From the NCBI GenBank assembly GCA_041748075.1, contig JBGTDX010000146.1:13215-77214 (forward strand): a stretch of DNA of 64,000 nucleotides. The letters run 5' to 3'. A program made the translations under genes and the position numbers. Positions 35,492 to 43,808 of this stretch are shown in pieces. A model generated the notes under the pieces. It was not told the DNA's origin. It saw nothing but the letters and a program-made list of their open reading frames with translations, and searched no databases. Positions within the stretch are counted from its first letter, which is position 1. Every line of letters begins with the position of its first letter. This DNA comes from JBGSYJ01 sp041748075 (lineage in GTDB: Bacteria > Acidobacteriota > Thermoanaerobaculia > Gp7-AA8).

Positions 35492-35574
35492 GGCAGGAGT
35501 CTATCGGAGTTCGTGGTCTCTCTTCCACACGGGTACGGGGTCGTATATCGTTCTCACGAAGAATGGAGGCAACC

Positions 35575-36075
35575 ATGGGTAGAAAGCAGACGTTTCTCGA
35601 GAACTACGACCGGGAGCATGCGACTACGATGCGTGTGCTTCGTGCCTATCCGGTCGATCAGCTCGATCTCCGGCCAACCCCGAAGTCCAACTCCGCCAGA
35701 GAGCTGGCATGGACGTTCGTTATGGAAAGGGGCCTGGGAACGCGCGTTTGGAATGACGAACTGGTGGGCGGAGTGCCGTCCGGATCGAAACCTCCGGCAC
35801 CTCCGGAGGATTGGAACGAACTGCTGGGAGCTCTGGAAAAGGCGCACGCCGATTTCCGTGACCTGATTGCTTCGGCGTCGGAGGAAGACCTCGATACCGA
35901 GGTGCATTTCTTCACCGCGCCGAAGACGATGGGGACATACACACGTCATGAGTGGATCTGGTTCCTGCTCCACGACGAGATTCACCACCGCGGCCAGTTC
36001 TCGGTATATCTGCGGATAGCGGGCGGCAAGCTGCCGTCGATCTACGGGCCGACCGCCGACGAACCGTGGGTGTGA
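35575..36075 (+). CDS. DinB-family metal-binding protein
   Basis: 166 residues from the ATG at 35575, chosen for GGAGG just ahead (an upstream in-frame ATG at 35563 overlaps that site). Four-helix DinB fold: ENYDREHATTMRVLRAYPVDQLDLRPTPKSNSARELAWTFV, then the second metal site WFLLHDEIHHRGQFSVYLR. These proteins usually bind Zn/Ni through three histidines; some are thiol-dependent transferases, most are unassigned. Confidence 0.88.
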   Translation: MGRKQTFLENYDREHATTMRVLRAYPVDQLDLRPTPKSNSARELAWTFVMERGLGTRVWNDELVGGVPSGSKPPAPPEDWNELLGALEKAHADFRDLIASASEEDLDTEVHFFTAPKTMGTYTRHEWIWFLLHDEIHHRGQFSVYLRIAGGKLPSIYGPTADEPWV

Positions 36076-36134
36076 GCGGCGGTGCGTCTCACGAACACTG
36101 ATGAGGCGCGCGAATCGCAATACGTATCGTCAGC

Positions 36135-36924
36135 ATGACTGCTGACGCCTTTCGGGACCGGCTCGGGACTACCGTACGTGCGCTGCAGCACCGCAATTTC
36201 CGGCTTTTCTTTTCCGGACAGCTCGTCTCGCTCATCGGAACCTCGAAGAATTCTGGAAGGCTTTCGCTTCGTTGCGGTGACAGGACCCATCCGCGCACTT
36301 CTGTTGCTTCTTGCTCTCGTGAGTTTCGTCGCCATGCCATATACGGTCCTCATGCCAGTGTTCGCGGACCGGATTCTCGGTAGCGGTCCGGGAGGTCTCG
36401 GATTGCTGATGGGAGCGGCCGGCCTCGGAGCGCTGGCAGGGTCCATCACGCTCGCTACGCGCCGCAGCGTTCGAGGTCTGGGGCGGTGGGTAGCTGCTGC
36501 GGCGGCGGGATTCGGAGCGAGCCTGATTCTCTTTTCGCAGTCACGGAACTTCTGGCTCTCGTTCGCGATCCTGGTTCCAGTAGGTTTCACGATGGTCGTG
36601 CAGATGGCTGCCTCGAACACGCTGATACAGTCGATGGTGCCCGATGTTTTGCGGGGGCGCGTGATGGCTCTCTACTCGATGATTTTCATGGGAATGGCGC
36701 CCCTGGGATCGTTGCTCGCGGGAGCCATCGCGCAGCGTCTCGGCGCGCCTTTCGCGGTTGCCATGGGAGGAAGCGTCTGTATCATGGGCGCGATCGTCTT
36801 TTTTTCTCGTCTTCCCTCTCATCGCTTTGCGGCCTACCGGCTTCTGCTCACCCAGCAGATGGTCGGTGGCGATCCCGCCGAAGAAGTCACAGGTACGGGG
36901 GCGGATGGACCGGCGGTTCGCTGA
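36135..36924 (+). pseudogene. MFS exporter remnant with internal deletion and frameshift
   Basis: The first 36 codons (MTADAFRDRLGTTVRAL, then RNFRLFFSGQLVSLIGT) are a perfect N-terminus of the enterobactin-exporter-like MFS group, in the frame of 36135. At about 36243-36260 similarity jumps to another frame that continues LEGFRFVAVTGPIRALLLL, PYTVLMPVFADRILG and so on to 36924. That second part corresponds to roughly residue 200 onward of a ~420-residue transporter. About 160 codons are missing and the join is out of frame, so no functional MFS protein can be made. Confidence 0.8.
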
Positions 36925-36962
36925 AGCGGATGAAACATACCGGTAAACTCTCCCCGGAAGGA

Positions 36963-36992
36963 TTGACTCTGGAATTGTTCCAGACCTTAGTG
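36963..36992 (+). promoter_or_regulatory. MerR-type promoter/operator dyad
   Basis: TTGACT (36963-36968) is followed by the dyad TCTGGAA-ttg-TTCCAGA (36968-36984) and TTAGTG (36987-36992) 18 bases after the -35. A dyad between the -35 and -10 with a long spacer is how MerR proteins control promoters, so this is probably autoregulation. A -10 here would start the message within or beside the start codon of the regulator. Confidence 0.55.
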
Positions 36993-36994
36993 TG

Positions 36995-37414
36995 ATGAAT
37001 GTGAAGACGAGATACCTCATCGGCCATGTGGCCAGAGTCTGTGGAGTGAGCGTGGATACGATTCGCCACTACGAGCGAAAGGGGCTGCTTCCGGACGTTG
37101 AGCGCAGCACCAGCGGATATCGCAATTATCCGGCCGAGGCGGTCGAGCGAGTCCGGATCGTGCGGCAGGCGTTGGCGATGGGATTTTCTCTCAATGAGCT
37201 CTCGGAGATCTTTCGGCAGAGAGCGTCCGGTCGCGCGCCCTGTCGGGAAGTCAGGGAACTGGCCGGCAGGAAGCTCGCCGAGCTCGATGCGCGCATCGAA
37301 GAAGCCCTCACACTGAGAGACTCGCTACTGCGAACGCTGGACGGATGGGACCGTCAACTCGATGACACAGAGGAATCAAAACCGGTACACCTGCTCGACT
37401 CACTCATCAAATAG
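36995..37414 (+). CDS. MerR-family transcriptional regulator
   Basis: 139 residues. Classical MerR HTH (YLIGHVARVCGVSVDTIRHYERKGLLPDVERSTSGYRNYP), then the dimerisation coiled coil (GRKLAELDARIEEALTLRDSLLRTLDGWDRQL). A single Cys (APCREV) at the effector region suggests metal or redox sensing but falls short of the Cys sets of MerR/CueR. Starts possible at GTG 36992, ATG 36995 or GTG 37001. Followed 10 bases later by a His-rich secreted protein, its likely target. Confidence 0.9.
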   Translation: MNVKTRYLIGHVARVCGVSVDTIRHYERKGLLPDVERSTSGYRNYPAEAVERVRIVRQALAMGFSLNELSEIFRQRASGRAPCREVRELAGRKLAELDARIEEALTLRDSLLRTLDGWDRQLDDTEESKPVHLLDSLIK

Positions 37415-37424
37415 GGAAGAGATC

Positions 37425-38000
37425 ATGAAAAAGATCATCTGGTTATCTGCAGCAGTCCTCCTTGCCGTGAATCTCCTGCACGCGGGGGAAGAGGACAAAG
37501 CGAAGTGCCCGATGCACGAACAGCACATGAGCGAGAAGGCCGCTCACAAGGACGCCTCTCGAGCGAATGGACATGCGGAGCACGGCGCGAAGGTCGACAG
37601 CCGACACGACACTCTGGGCATGTCGCACAGCGCGAGCACGCATTCCTTCCGGCTCTTCGATGACGGCGGAGCGATCGAGCTTCGCGCGAAGCGTGCCGAT
37701 GACGGTCAGACAGTCCAGGGCATCCGACACCACCTGAAGGATATTGCCGGACAGTTCTCGAACAGGGACTTCAGTACCCCCGGATTCGTCCACGGATATC
37801 CACCGGACGGCGTCGACCGGATGAAAGAGCTCGGCGCGGCGATCAGCTACAGGTACGAGGAACTGCCTGAAGGCGGGAGGATCATGATCTCGACCAGCAG
37901 CTCTGAAGCGCGGGAGGCGATCCACGCTTTCCTGAAATTCCAGATCATCGAGCACCGGACGGCCGACAGCGGGCAGGTGGAGAAGAACACTGGAAAGTGA
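37425..38000 (+). CDS. Secreted His/Met-rich putative metal-binding protein
   Basis: 191 residues from the ATG at 37425 (GGAAGAG upstream). Signal peptide KKIIWLSAAVLLAVNLLHAG, then a metal-ligand-rich linker (CPMHEQHMSEKAAHK, NGHAEHGAK, MSHSASTHSF). The compact C-terminal domain reads IRHHLKDIAGQFSNRDFSTPGFVHG...FLKFQIIEH. Domains with 'HL..IA..F..GDFS.P..iH' recur in bacterial metal-stress clusters and are sometimes mislabelled as aspartate carbamoyltransferase. With the MerR gene directly upstream, copper or another soft metal is the likely ligand. Confidence 0.7.
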   Translation: MKKIIWLSAAVLLAVNLLHAGEEDKAKCPMHEQHMSEKAAHKDASRANGHAEHGAKVDSRHDTLGMSHSASTHSFRLFDDGGAIELRAKRADDGQTVQGIRHHLKDIAGQFSNRDFSTPGFVHGYPPDGVDRMKELGAAISYRYEELPEGGRIMISTSSSEAREAIHAFLKFQIIEHRTADSGQVEKNTGK

Positions 38001-38113
38001 TCGCATTTCTCGAATGCGGGCTTTGAGAGCTTGGAAGTTGCGAAGTTGTAACATCGGACTTCTACATTGACACCATGGATGATTAGACTGGTCCCACGGA
38101 TCGGAGGTCATCC

Positions 38114-38581
38114 ATGCCGCAATATCATCTCCATGTGAATGGAACCAGCCGTGTCGCCGAAGCAGATGCTGACACGCCACTCCTGTGGGTTCTTCGCGAT
38201 CACTTTGCACTGACCGGGACCAAATATGGTTGCGGTGTCGGGATTTGTGGCTCCTGCACGATCTTCGCGGGGACTGAGGCAGTCCGTGCATGTCAGATCC
38301 CGATCGCCAACGCGAGCGGAAGGAAATTCACGACGATCGAGGGTCTCTCGAAGGACGGCTCGCATCCCTGCCAGCGCGCGTGGCTCGAGGAAGACGTCGC
38401 GCAGTGTGGATATTGCCAGCCGGCGATGATCATGACCGCCTGTGCTCTGCTTGCCGCAAAGAGCAAACCGGCGGATGGAGACATCGACGACGCTTACGCG
38501 GACATGGTCTGCCGATGCGGTAGCTATCCCCGCATTCGCAGGGCAGTCCACCGCGCGGCGGAGCTCGGGGGTGGACAATGA
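38114..38581 (+). CDS. iorA: 2Fe-2S subunit of molybdenum hydroxylase (isoquinoline 1-oxidoreductase alpha-like)
   Basis: 155 residues, GGAGG ribosome site. Plant-type [2Fe-2S] motif KYGCGVGICGSCTIF with the fourth Cys in ACQIP, then the helical second cluster motif CGYCQPAMIM ... MVCRCGSYPRIRRAV. This is the electron-transfer subunit that passes electrons from the Mo-pterin subunit. Overlaps iorB by 4 bases. Confidence 0.93.
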   Translation: MPQYHLHVNGTSRVAEADADTPLLWVLRDHFALTGTKYGCGVGICGSCTIFAGTEAVRACQIPIANASGRKFTTIEGLSKDGSHPCQRAWLEEDVAQCGYCQPAMIMTACALLAAKSKPADGDIDDAYADMVCRCGSYPRIRRAVHRAAELGGGQ

Positions 38582-39474
38582 CGGCGACGCGCCGCGAGTT
38601 CCTCAAAGTAGCCGCGGCAGCGGGCGCAAGCCTCACGATCGGATTCCGTCTCTACGCCGTTGACGATGACGCGGCCGCTACGCTGTTCAAGCCGAACGCG
38701 TGGCTCCAGCTCGACGCGGATGGAGGCATCGTTCTGACCGTGGGCAAATCGGAAATGGGGCAGGGCGTTCGGACCACTCTGCCGATGATCCTTGCCGACG
38801 AGCTCGACGCCGACTGGACGAAAATCAAGCTCGTGCAGGCCATGCCGGGCCCCGACTTTCAGCGCCTCGGGACCGGCGGTAGCGGGAGCACGAGCGGAAG
38901 CTGGAACACACTGCGGACCGCCGGCGCCGCCGCCCGCGAGATGCTCGTCGCTACGGCTGCTGCGAGATGGGGCGTGGAAGCTTCCGAATGCAGGACGCGG
39001 AACAGTGTGGTCACACACGAACCGAGTGGACGAACGCTGCCGTACCGCAGCCTCGTTGCGGATGCCGCGGGACTTCCGGTTCCCGAGAGTCCCAAGCTGA
39101 AGTCCGCCGCGGGTGGCGAGATACGGGTTACGCGGATCGTCGCCGCGGTCGACTGCGGCGTGGCGGTCAATCCCCTCGGCATCGAGGCGCAGATCGAAAG
39201 CGGTGTCGTCTGGGCGCTTTCGATGGCGTTGAAGGGGTTCATGGAATGGCGGGATGGATCGGCAACGGCGGAGAACTTTCACGATTACGAAGTTCTCCAC
39301 CTTCACGAGACTCCCGTCATCGAAACGCATATCGTCGCGAGTGAGGGCGATTCGCCGTACGGAATGGGGGAGCCGACCGTCTGCCCCGTCGTGCCCGCTG
39401 TTGCGAATGCGATATTGGCCGCGACTGGACAGCGGCTCAGAAGGCTTCCATTCGCGCTCGAGAAGGCGACGTGA
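38578..39474 (+). CDS. iorB: Internally deleted molybdopterin subunit (IorB-like)
   Basis: 298 residues where the family has roughly 700-750. The N-terminal 175 residues are normal: Tat signal TRREFLKVAAAAGASLTIGF, NAWLQLDADGGIVLTVGKSEMGQGVRTTLPM, LGTGGSGSTSGSWNTLR. At residues 175-180 (LPVPESPKLKS|AAGGEIRVTRI; about 39100-39117) the sequence jumps in frame to the C-terminal end (RIVAAVDCGVAVNPLGIEAQIESG...GMGEPTVCPVVPAVANAI). The middle ~400 residues, which hold most of the cofactor-binding core, are gone. The frame is intact, so a shortened protein is made or the join is an assembly error. Confidence 0.85.
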   Translation: MTATRREFLKVAAAAGASLTIGFRLYAVDDDAAATLFKPNAWLQLDADGGIVLTVGKSEMGQGVRTTLPMILADELDADWTKIKLVQAMPGPDFQRLGTGGSGSTSGSWNTLRTAGAAAREMLVATAAARWGVEASECRTRNSVVTHEPSGRTLPYRSLVADAAGLPVPESPKLKSAAGGEIRVTRIVAAVDCGVAVNPLGIEAQIESGVVWALSMALKGFMEWRDGSATAENFHDYEVLHLHETPVIETHIVASEGDSPYGMGEPTVCPVVPAVANAILAATGQRLRRLPFALEKAT

Positions 39475-40526
39475 TGGGCGACTTCGCGGAGATCGCTCAG
39501 CTCCTCAGGCAAACGGACAGCGCTCGCGCGGTGCTGGTCACGCTCGTGAAGGTCGAGGGCACGAGCTATCGGAAGCCCGGAGCCAAAATGGTCGTCACAG
39601 AGGCCGGCGTTGCAGCAGGAGCGATCAGCGGCGGCTGCCTCGAGAACGTCCTTCGCGCCCACGCGCTCGAGTCTCTGGATCGCTCCGCCCACGTCGTGTT
39701 GCTCGACACCACGAGCGACTCCGATCTGCTCTTCGGACACGGCCTCGGATGTCCCGGCAAGCTTCACTTTCTAATTGAGCCATTTTTCGTCGGGTCTCTG
39801 CCCGCGTCGCTCGCGGCTCATGATGCGAGCTGTGTCGATCGCAGGACTCGCATCGTCGTGACGCTGCTGCCGAGCGATCGGGAGGAGCTTCGCACGCAGA
39901 CGATGACTCGCGGAGAGACCGAGGAATCGGGCGACTCGATTCTGCGACGGATGAGACTTGCCGGGCTGCATGCGACCAGGACCGGCCAGGTGGATCAGGA
40001 GGATCATTCATTCTTCGTCGAGATCGTGGAGGCACCGCTTCGCCTGCTTCTCATCGGATCGGGCCTCGATGTTCCGCCATTCATTCGTGTCGCCGAGAGT
40101 GCCGGGCTCGAAGTATCCCAGGTGGTAAGGACTCAGCGGGTTCATGAAAGCCTCGGACGCGTCCTCGTTGCTCCTCCCGAGGCAAGCGGAAGTCTGCCGA
40201 TCGACGCGCGAACTGCAGTTGTGGTGATGACTCACAACTATCTTTCCGATCTCGACTACCTGCGCGCGCTGCTCGCGACCTGGCCGGTGTACATCGGCGT
40301 GATCGGTTCTCGTGGCCGGTTCGAAAAGCTCGTTGCCGATCTGAAGGCGGAGGGTTTCGGCGCCGAGTCCGTCGATCGTCTTCGTGGCCCCGCGGGTCTC
40401 GACATCGGCGCGGAGACACCGGCACAGATCGCGCTGTCGATCGTGGCCGAGATTCAGGCCGTCGTTGCCGGCAGGCGATATCTGCCGGAGGCGTTGAGGT
40501 CGGCCGGCCGGAACACGATGCGGTGA
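39474..40526 (+). CDS. xdhC: XdhC/CoxI-family molybdenum hydroxylase maturation factor
   Basis: 350 residues. ATG shares a base with the iorB stop (TGATG); a GTG 3 bases earlier is possible. N-terminal XdhC/CoxI domain with TLVKVEGTSYRKPGAKMVV, AGAISGGCLENVL and FGHGLGCPGKLHFLIEP, then a Rossmann-like C-terminal domain (LRLLLIGSGLDVPPFIRVAESAGLEV ... VYIGVIGSRGRFEKL). Members protect and insert the sulfurated Mo cofactor. Position between iorB and mocA fits that role. Confidence 0.93.
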   Translation: MGDFAEIAQLLRQTDSARAVLVTLVKVEGTSYRKPGAKMVVTEAGVAAGAISGGCLENVLRAHALESLDRSAHVVLLDTTSDSDLLFGHGLGCPGKLHFLIEPFFVGSLPASLAAHDASCVDRRTRIVVTLLPSDREELRTQTMTRGETEESGDSILRRMRLAGLHATRTGQVDQEDHSFFVEIVEAPLRLLLIGSGLDVPPFIRVAESAGLEVSQVVRTQRVHESLGRVLVAPPEASGSLPIDARTAVVVMTHNYLSDLDYLRALLATWPVYIGVIGSRGRFEKLVADLKAEGFGAESVDRLRGPAGLDIGAETPAQIALSIVAEIQAVVAGRRYLPEALRSAGRNTMR

Positions 40527-41089
40527 GCCGGCCCGTCTATGGGATCGTTCTCGCAGCTGGAGGCTCGTTGCGGCTCGGCCAGCCAAAACAGCTCCTGGTC
40601 GCAGAAGGCAAACCTCTGGTGGCCGGGATTGTCGAGAAACTTCAGCTCGCAGGTGTCGATCGAGTGGTCGTGGTTCTGGGCGCGAGTGAGGATGGTGTTC
40701 GCAGTTCTCTAAATGGCCTCGACGTAGATCTCGTTCGCAACGACCAGTGGGCTGAGGGTATGGGGAGGAGCATCGCAGAAGGTGTTCGGCATGCTGCGAG
40801 CTCGGGTGCTGCCGCCGTGCTGATCGCCCTGACCGATCAGCCCGAAATCCGCACGGAGCATTATCGCGTGCTGATCGATGGCTATCTCGACGGTGAGGGG
40901 ATTGTTGCCACCGGCTATCCGCAGGGCCCCGGTGCGCCTGCGCTCTTCCCACGTGAGTTTTTCGGGGACTTGAAGGAGTTGTCAGCAGACGTTGGTGCCC
41001 GGGAGATTCTCCGTCGTCACGCTGGCCGTCTGACGATCGTACCGAATCCTGCCGCCGCTCGCGATATCGATTCTCCTGCAGATCTTTGA
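40523..41089 (+). CDS. mocA: Molybdenum cofactor cytidylyltransferase-like NTP transferase
   Basis: 188 residues, GTG start in a 4-base overlap with the xdhC stop. Nucleotidyltransferase motif IVLAAGGSLRLGQPKQLL, then VLGASEDGVRSSL, ALTDQPEIRTEH and GYPQGPGAPALFPREFF, the MobA/MocA (MobA-like) signature. It would add CMP to the Mo cofactor for the hydroxylase in this operon. Confidence 0.92.
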   Translation: MSRPVYGIVLAAGGSLRLGQPKQLLVAEGKPLVAGIVEKLQLAGVDRVVVVLGASEDGVRSSLNGLDVDLVRNDQWAEGMGRSIAEGVRHAASSGAAAVLIALTDQPEIRTEHYRVLIDGYLDGEGIVATGYPQGPGAPALFPREFFGDLKELSADVGAREILRRHAGRLTIVPNPAAARDIDSPADL

Positions 41090-41118
41090 GAGTCCGACAG
41101 CGCTGGCCTGCCTGCAAG

Positions 41119-41346
41119 CTACTTCTTCGGCGTTTTTTTTCGGGGGCTCGTGTCTTCCTTCGCGTCGTGGGCTTTGCCGCGGACTCCCACGGGAGGCGCC
41201 CCGGGAATGAAATTCGGAGAACCGGGACCCTGCGCCTTCTCATGCTCCCGCATGGTCTTCTTGTGTTCGTCCTGAACGATGTCCTCGCCCTGCCGCTCTC
41301 TTCCGGCCACCTTGTAATGTCCGGGATTGACGTTGTTCTTGCTCAT
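41119..41346 (-). CDS. Small hydrophilic conserved-type protein
   Basis: 75 residues with a strong ribosome site (AGGAGGGACC before the ATG). Opens MSKNNVNPGHYKVAGRERQGEDI, then charged helix VQDEHKKTMREHEKAQG, and a Lys-rich end (SPRKKTPKK). No transmembrane segment or Cys. Small proteins opening 'NVNPxHYKVAGRERQGEDI' are familiar from other soil bacteria but unassigned. Convergent with mocA. Confidence 0.7.
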   Translation of the reverse strand: MSKNNVNPGHYKVAGRERQGEDIVQDEHKKTMREHEKAQGPGSPNFIPGAPPVGVRGKAHDAKEDTSPRKKTPKK

Positions 41347-41511
41347 GGTCCCTCCTGATGCTTTACAGAACTATCGCAAGAACCCTGCCGGAGCGTCGCC
41401 ATCGTTGTGCGTGCATGACTTTCACAATCTGCGATACCTTACGATTTTCATCGATCATGGACAGACTGGCCATGAGACGGTCATACCATCGTCAGCGGTC
41501 AGGGCATCAAG

Positions 41512-41544
41512 GAAAACAAAACGGCGGGGAATGAATCCCCGCCG
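41512..41544 (-). terminator. Intrinsic terminator of the secreted protease gene
   Basis: CGGCGGGG / CCCCGCCG stem (41522-41529 with 41537-41544), 7-base loop, followed on the minus strand by TTTTGTTTT. A near copy sits at 43549-43571 inside a duplicated segment. Confidence 0.85.
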
Positions 41545-41570
41545 TCGTTGCGAAGCCCTGTATCGTAGTC

Positions 41571-43301
41571 TCAGAAGGATACGGTCACATTGCCCGAGCA
41601 GGTGGTCGTTCCGGCCTCACAGACCCGGTACGTATACGACCCGCCTCCCTTTTTTCCGATGTTGTCAGTGTGGAAACCATCGTTGAGTGTGGTCGTCACG
41701 CGGAAATTGTCGCGGAAGACGTCTACATTCGTGGATGTGGCACCACTCCAGGCGAGGTCCGCTGTCTGAGTGCCTTTCACCTTGTATCCGGTTACTGCCA
41801 GGGTGATGCCGCCACCGCCACCGCCACCGCCACCGCCACCGCCACCGCCGCCGTCGCCGGATCCGAGGATCGAGGAGACCGCGCTGTAGTAAGCGGCGAA
41901 CGCTCCGTCTACGGTCGCGTTGTTTTTGGAATCGCAGACGTCGTTCACGTTGTAGCCGCAGGCCCCGGAAAGTTGTCCGACGAGCTGTTTGGCGCCGTTG
42001 ACGACAGGAGAGCCGCTGCTTCCCCCTTCGGTGGCGCCGTACGTGTCACGGCTGTAGATCCAGTTACCCCGCGGCCAGGACCGACAGGTAGGTTTGGAGG
42101 TATCGACGACATGCTCGGAATACGACTGAGGCGCGCCCTTCGGATGGCTGATGCGGTAGAGAGGCGTATTGTTCGAGTTTGCAACTGGAGCCGATTCCCA
42201 CCCGAGGAACGCAGTTCCGGAAGGTGCATTCTGGCTCAGGCGCAGAAGTGTGTAGTCACTCGTACTGTTTGACGCGACGATCGAAGAACCTGTGGTCGAC
42301 GCGGATCCCGGATTGGGACACTGCCCGCATGACGACTTGTACCGAAAGAACGTTTCCATGCTGCTCGCTTCACCACTTTTGCTGATGCAATGATTCGCAG
42401 TGATGAAGTAAGGAATGTTCGTCGAGGTGTCGGAATCCGCGACGAGGCCGCCGCTGCATATGTAAAGAAATGCGCCGGAGGCGAACAGAATGTGGGCCAC
42501 GGCATCCTCTGCGACGCTCACAGCGCTGTTCGTGCCGCATCCGGCGCCTTCAACGCAGCTGGCATTGAACGAGCAGTTTTCGGCCAACGCTGAGACTTCG
42601 GACGGTGGCGCAATGCTGCTCGCGATTTCGAACTCGGAGGTCATGTACCCGACGCCTGCAATCCTGAATGAAGGATCTCCGGAGGGCCCGGCGTGGAGTT
42701 GAACGATCATGTCGGAGCCCGGTACGCTATTCGTCCAGAACTCGCCCGTGCCGTTGGGACCCTTGCCGGTGTAAGGACCGAACGCGACACCTGCCAGCGT
42801 GTACACGTACATCTTCGCTCCATCGGGGAGATCGAAATCCGTGAAATGGATACGCAACGCGGCAGCCTCACTCGCACGCACACGGGCCGACCAGTCGAAA
42901 TGGCCTCGGACTCCGCCGCGGACGGCTCCCAGCGTTTCATGAAGTTGCGCGCTGCCCGGTGATAACGCATGCCGGTCGAAAACAAGTTGAAAGTCCAGCT
43001 CTTTGACGAGGCCGACCTTCATCTTCTGCGCTGCACCCGCATCGCCGTCTCTGACGCTGAGACGTTCTTCGAACGTCACGGTGACGTCCAGAGGCGAGCC
43101 GAGAGCCAGGTCCACCATCGAGCCGGCAAGTTGACGCTGGATCTGGGCCATCCGGCGAAAATGTTCCGCGCGGTCGAACTCCTCGGTCGGTGCCTCGAAG
43201 CTCTTGGACGGTCCCGGGTAAATATCCTGCGTGGCTGCGCCTGCAAATCCTGCTACCGCAAGAATCAGTATTGACGCCATGAGCAATCTGCAACGATTCA
43301 T
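41571..43301 (-). CDS. Secreted trypsin-like serine protease with Gly linker and C-terminal beta domain
   Basis: 576 residues; AAGGAGA ribosome site. Signal peptide RLLMASILILAVAGFAGAA. N-terminal beta region to about 230, then S1-type peptidase: His304 (PYFITANHC), Asp349 (SDYTLLRL), Ser429 (TEGGSSGSPV), several Cys. Residues 484-498 are fifteen Gly encoded by alternating GGT GGC. The last 78 residues (ITLAVTGYKVKGTQTADLAW...YTYRVCEAGTTTCSGNVTVSF) form a fibronectin-III-like module. Likely an exported degradative enzyme with the last domain as a binding module. The 3' end and terminator are partly duplicated at 43449-43805. Confidence 0.9.
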   Translation of the reverse strand: MNRCRLLMASILILAVAGFAGAATQDIYPGPSKSFEAPTEEFDRAEHFRRMAQIQRQLAGSMVDLALGSPLDVTVTFEERLSVRDGDAGAAQKMKVGLVKELDFQLVFDRHALSPGSAQLHETLGAVRGGVRGHFDWSARVRASEAAALRIHFTDFDLPDGAKMYVYTLAGVAFGPYTGKGPNGTGEFWTNSVPGSDMIVQLHAGPSGDPSFRIAGVGYMTSEFEIASSIAPPSEVSALAENCSFNASCVEGAGCGTNSAVSVAEDAVAHILFASGAFLYICSGGLVADSDTSTNIPYFITANHCISKSGEASSMETFFRYKSSCGQCPNPGSASTTGSSIVASNSTSDYTLLRLSQNAPSGTAFLGWESAPVANSNNTPLYRISHPKGAPQSYSEHVVDTSKPTCRSWPRGNWIYSRDTYGATEGGSSGSPVVNGAKQLVGQLSGACGYNVNDVCDSKNNATVDGAFAAYYSAVSSILGSGDGGGGGGGGGGGGGGGITLAVTGYKVKGTQTADLAWSGATSTNVDVFRDNFRVTTTLNDGFHTDNIGKKGGGSYTYRVCEAGTTTCSGNVTVSF

Positions 43302-43448
43302 GTTTTCAGGTCTCCTTGGTTAGGGGTTGGCTGTCAAAGCCCGTGCGGATACACTCTCGCCGTTTACGTGAAAACGACGGGGAAGCGGGTGCGTCCAGGG
43401 CACACATGGAATCTGCGGGGTTGGGCAAATCTTAACAGAGTTATCACA

Positions 43449-43805
43449 AGTCTGCGATACTTCTATCCATGACAGACTCTGCCATGAGGATGTCGATACC
43501 GGGCAAAGGTTCTGCCGATTCAACGGTCGGGGCATCAGGGCAGCAAAACGGCGGTGAATGAATCCCCGCCGTTTTTAGGATGCCATGTATCGTAGTTTCA
43601 GAAGGATACGCTGACATCGCCCGAGCATGTCGCCGTGTGGCCTTCGCCGATCCGGTACGCCCGCGTCCGCCTCCCTTGACTGTCGATGTTGTCAATGTAG
43701 GCGCCATCGTTCGGTGTGGCCCCACTCAAGGCCAGGTCCGCTGTCTGTGTGCCTTTCACCTTGTACCCGGGGACTGTGAGCGTAATTACGTGCCCATGGG
43801 AGAGA
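43449..43805 (-). pseudogene. Duplicated protease 3' end (decayed C-terminal domain plus terminator)
   Basis: The minus strand encodes VITLTVPGYKVKGTQTADLAL...AYRIGEGHTATCSGDVSVSF ending at 43598, a degenerate copy of the last domain of the neighbouring protease with a ~15-codon deletion and no peptidase. Downstream the terminator hairpin (43549-43571, one mismatch) and the TCTGCGATAC / CCATGAG sequences beyond it are also copied from around 41430-41545. No start signal; probably not expressed. Confidence 0.8.
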
Positions 43806-43808
43806 GTG

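Noticed and set aside
38061..38095. TTGACA at 38067 as the promoter of the iorA operon
   Set aside because: No acceptable -10 at 16-18 bases; the only TAGACT nearby is 11 bases away.
43716..43808. 31-residue N-terminal extension of the beta-lactamase-fold protein
   Set aside because: It reads through the antisense of the duplicated protease tail. The lipobox and ribosome site support the ATG at 43809.
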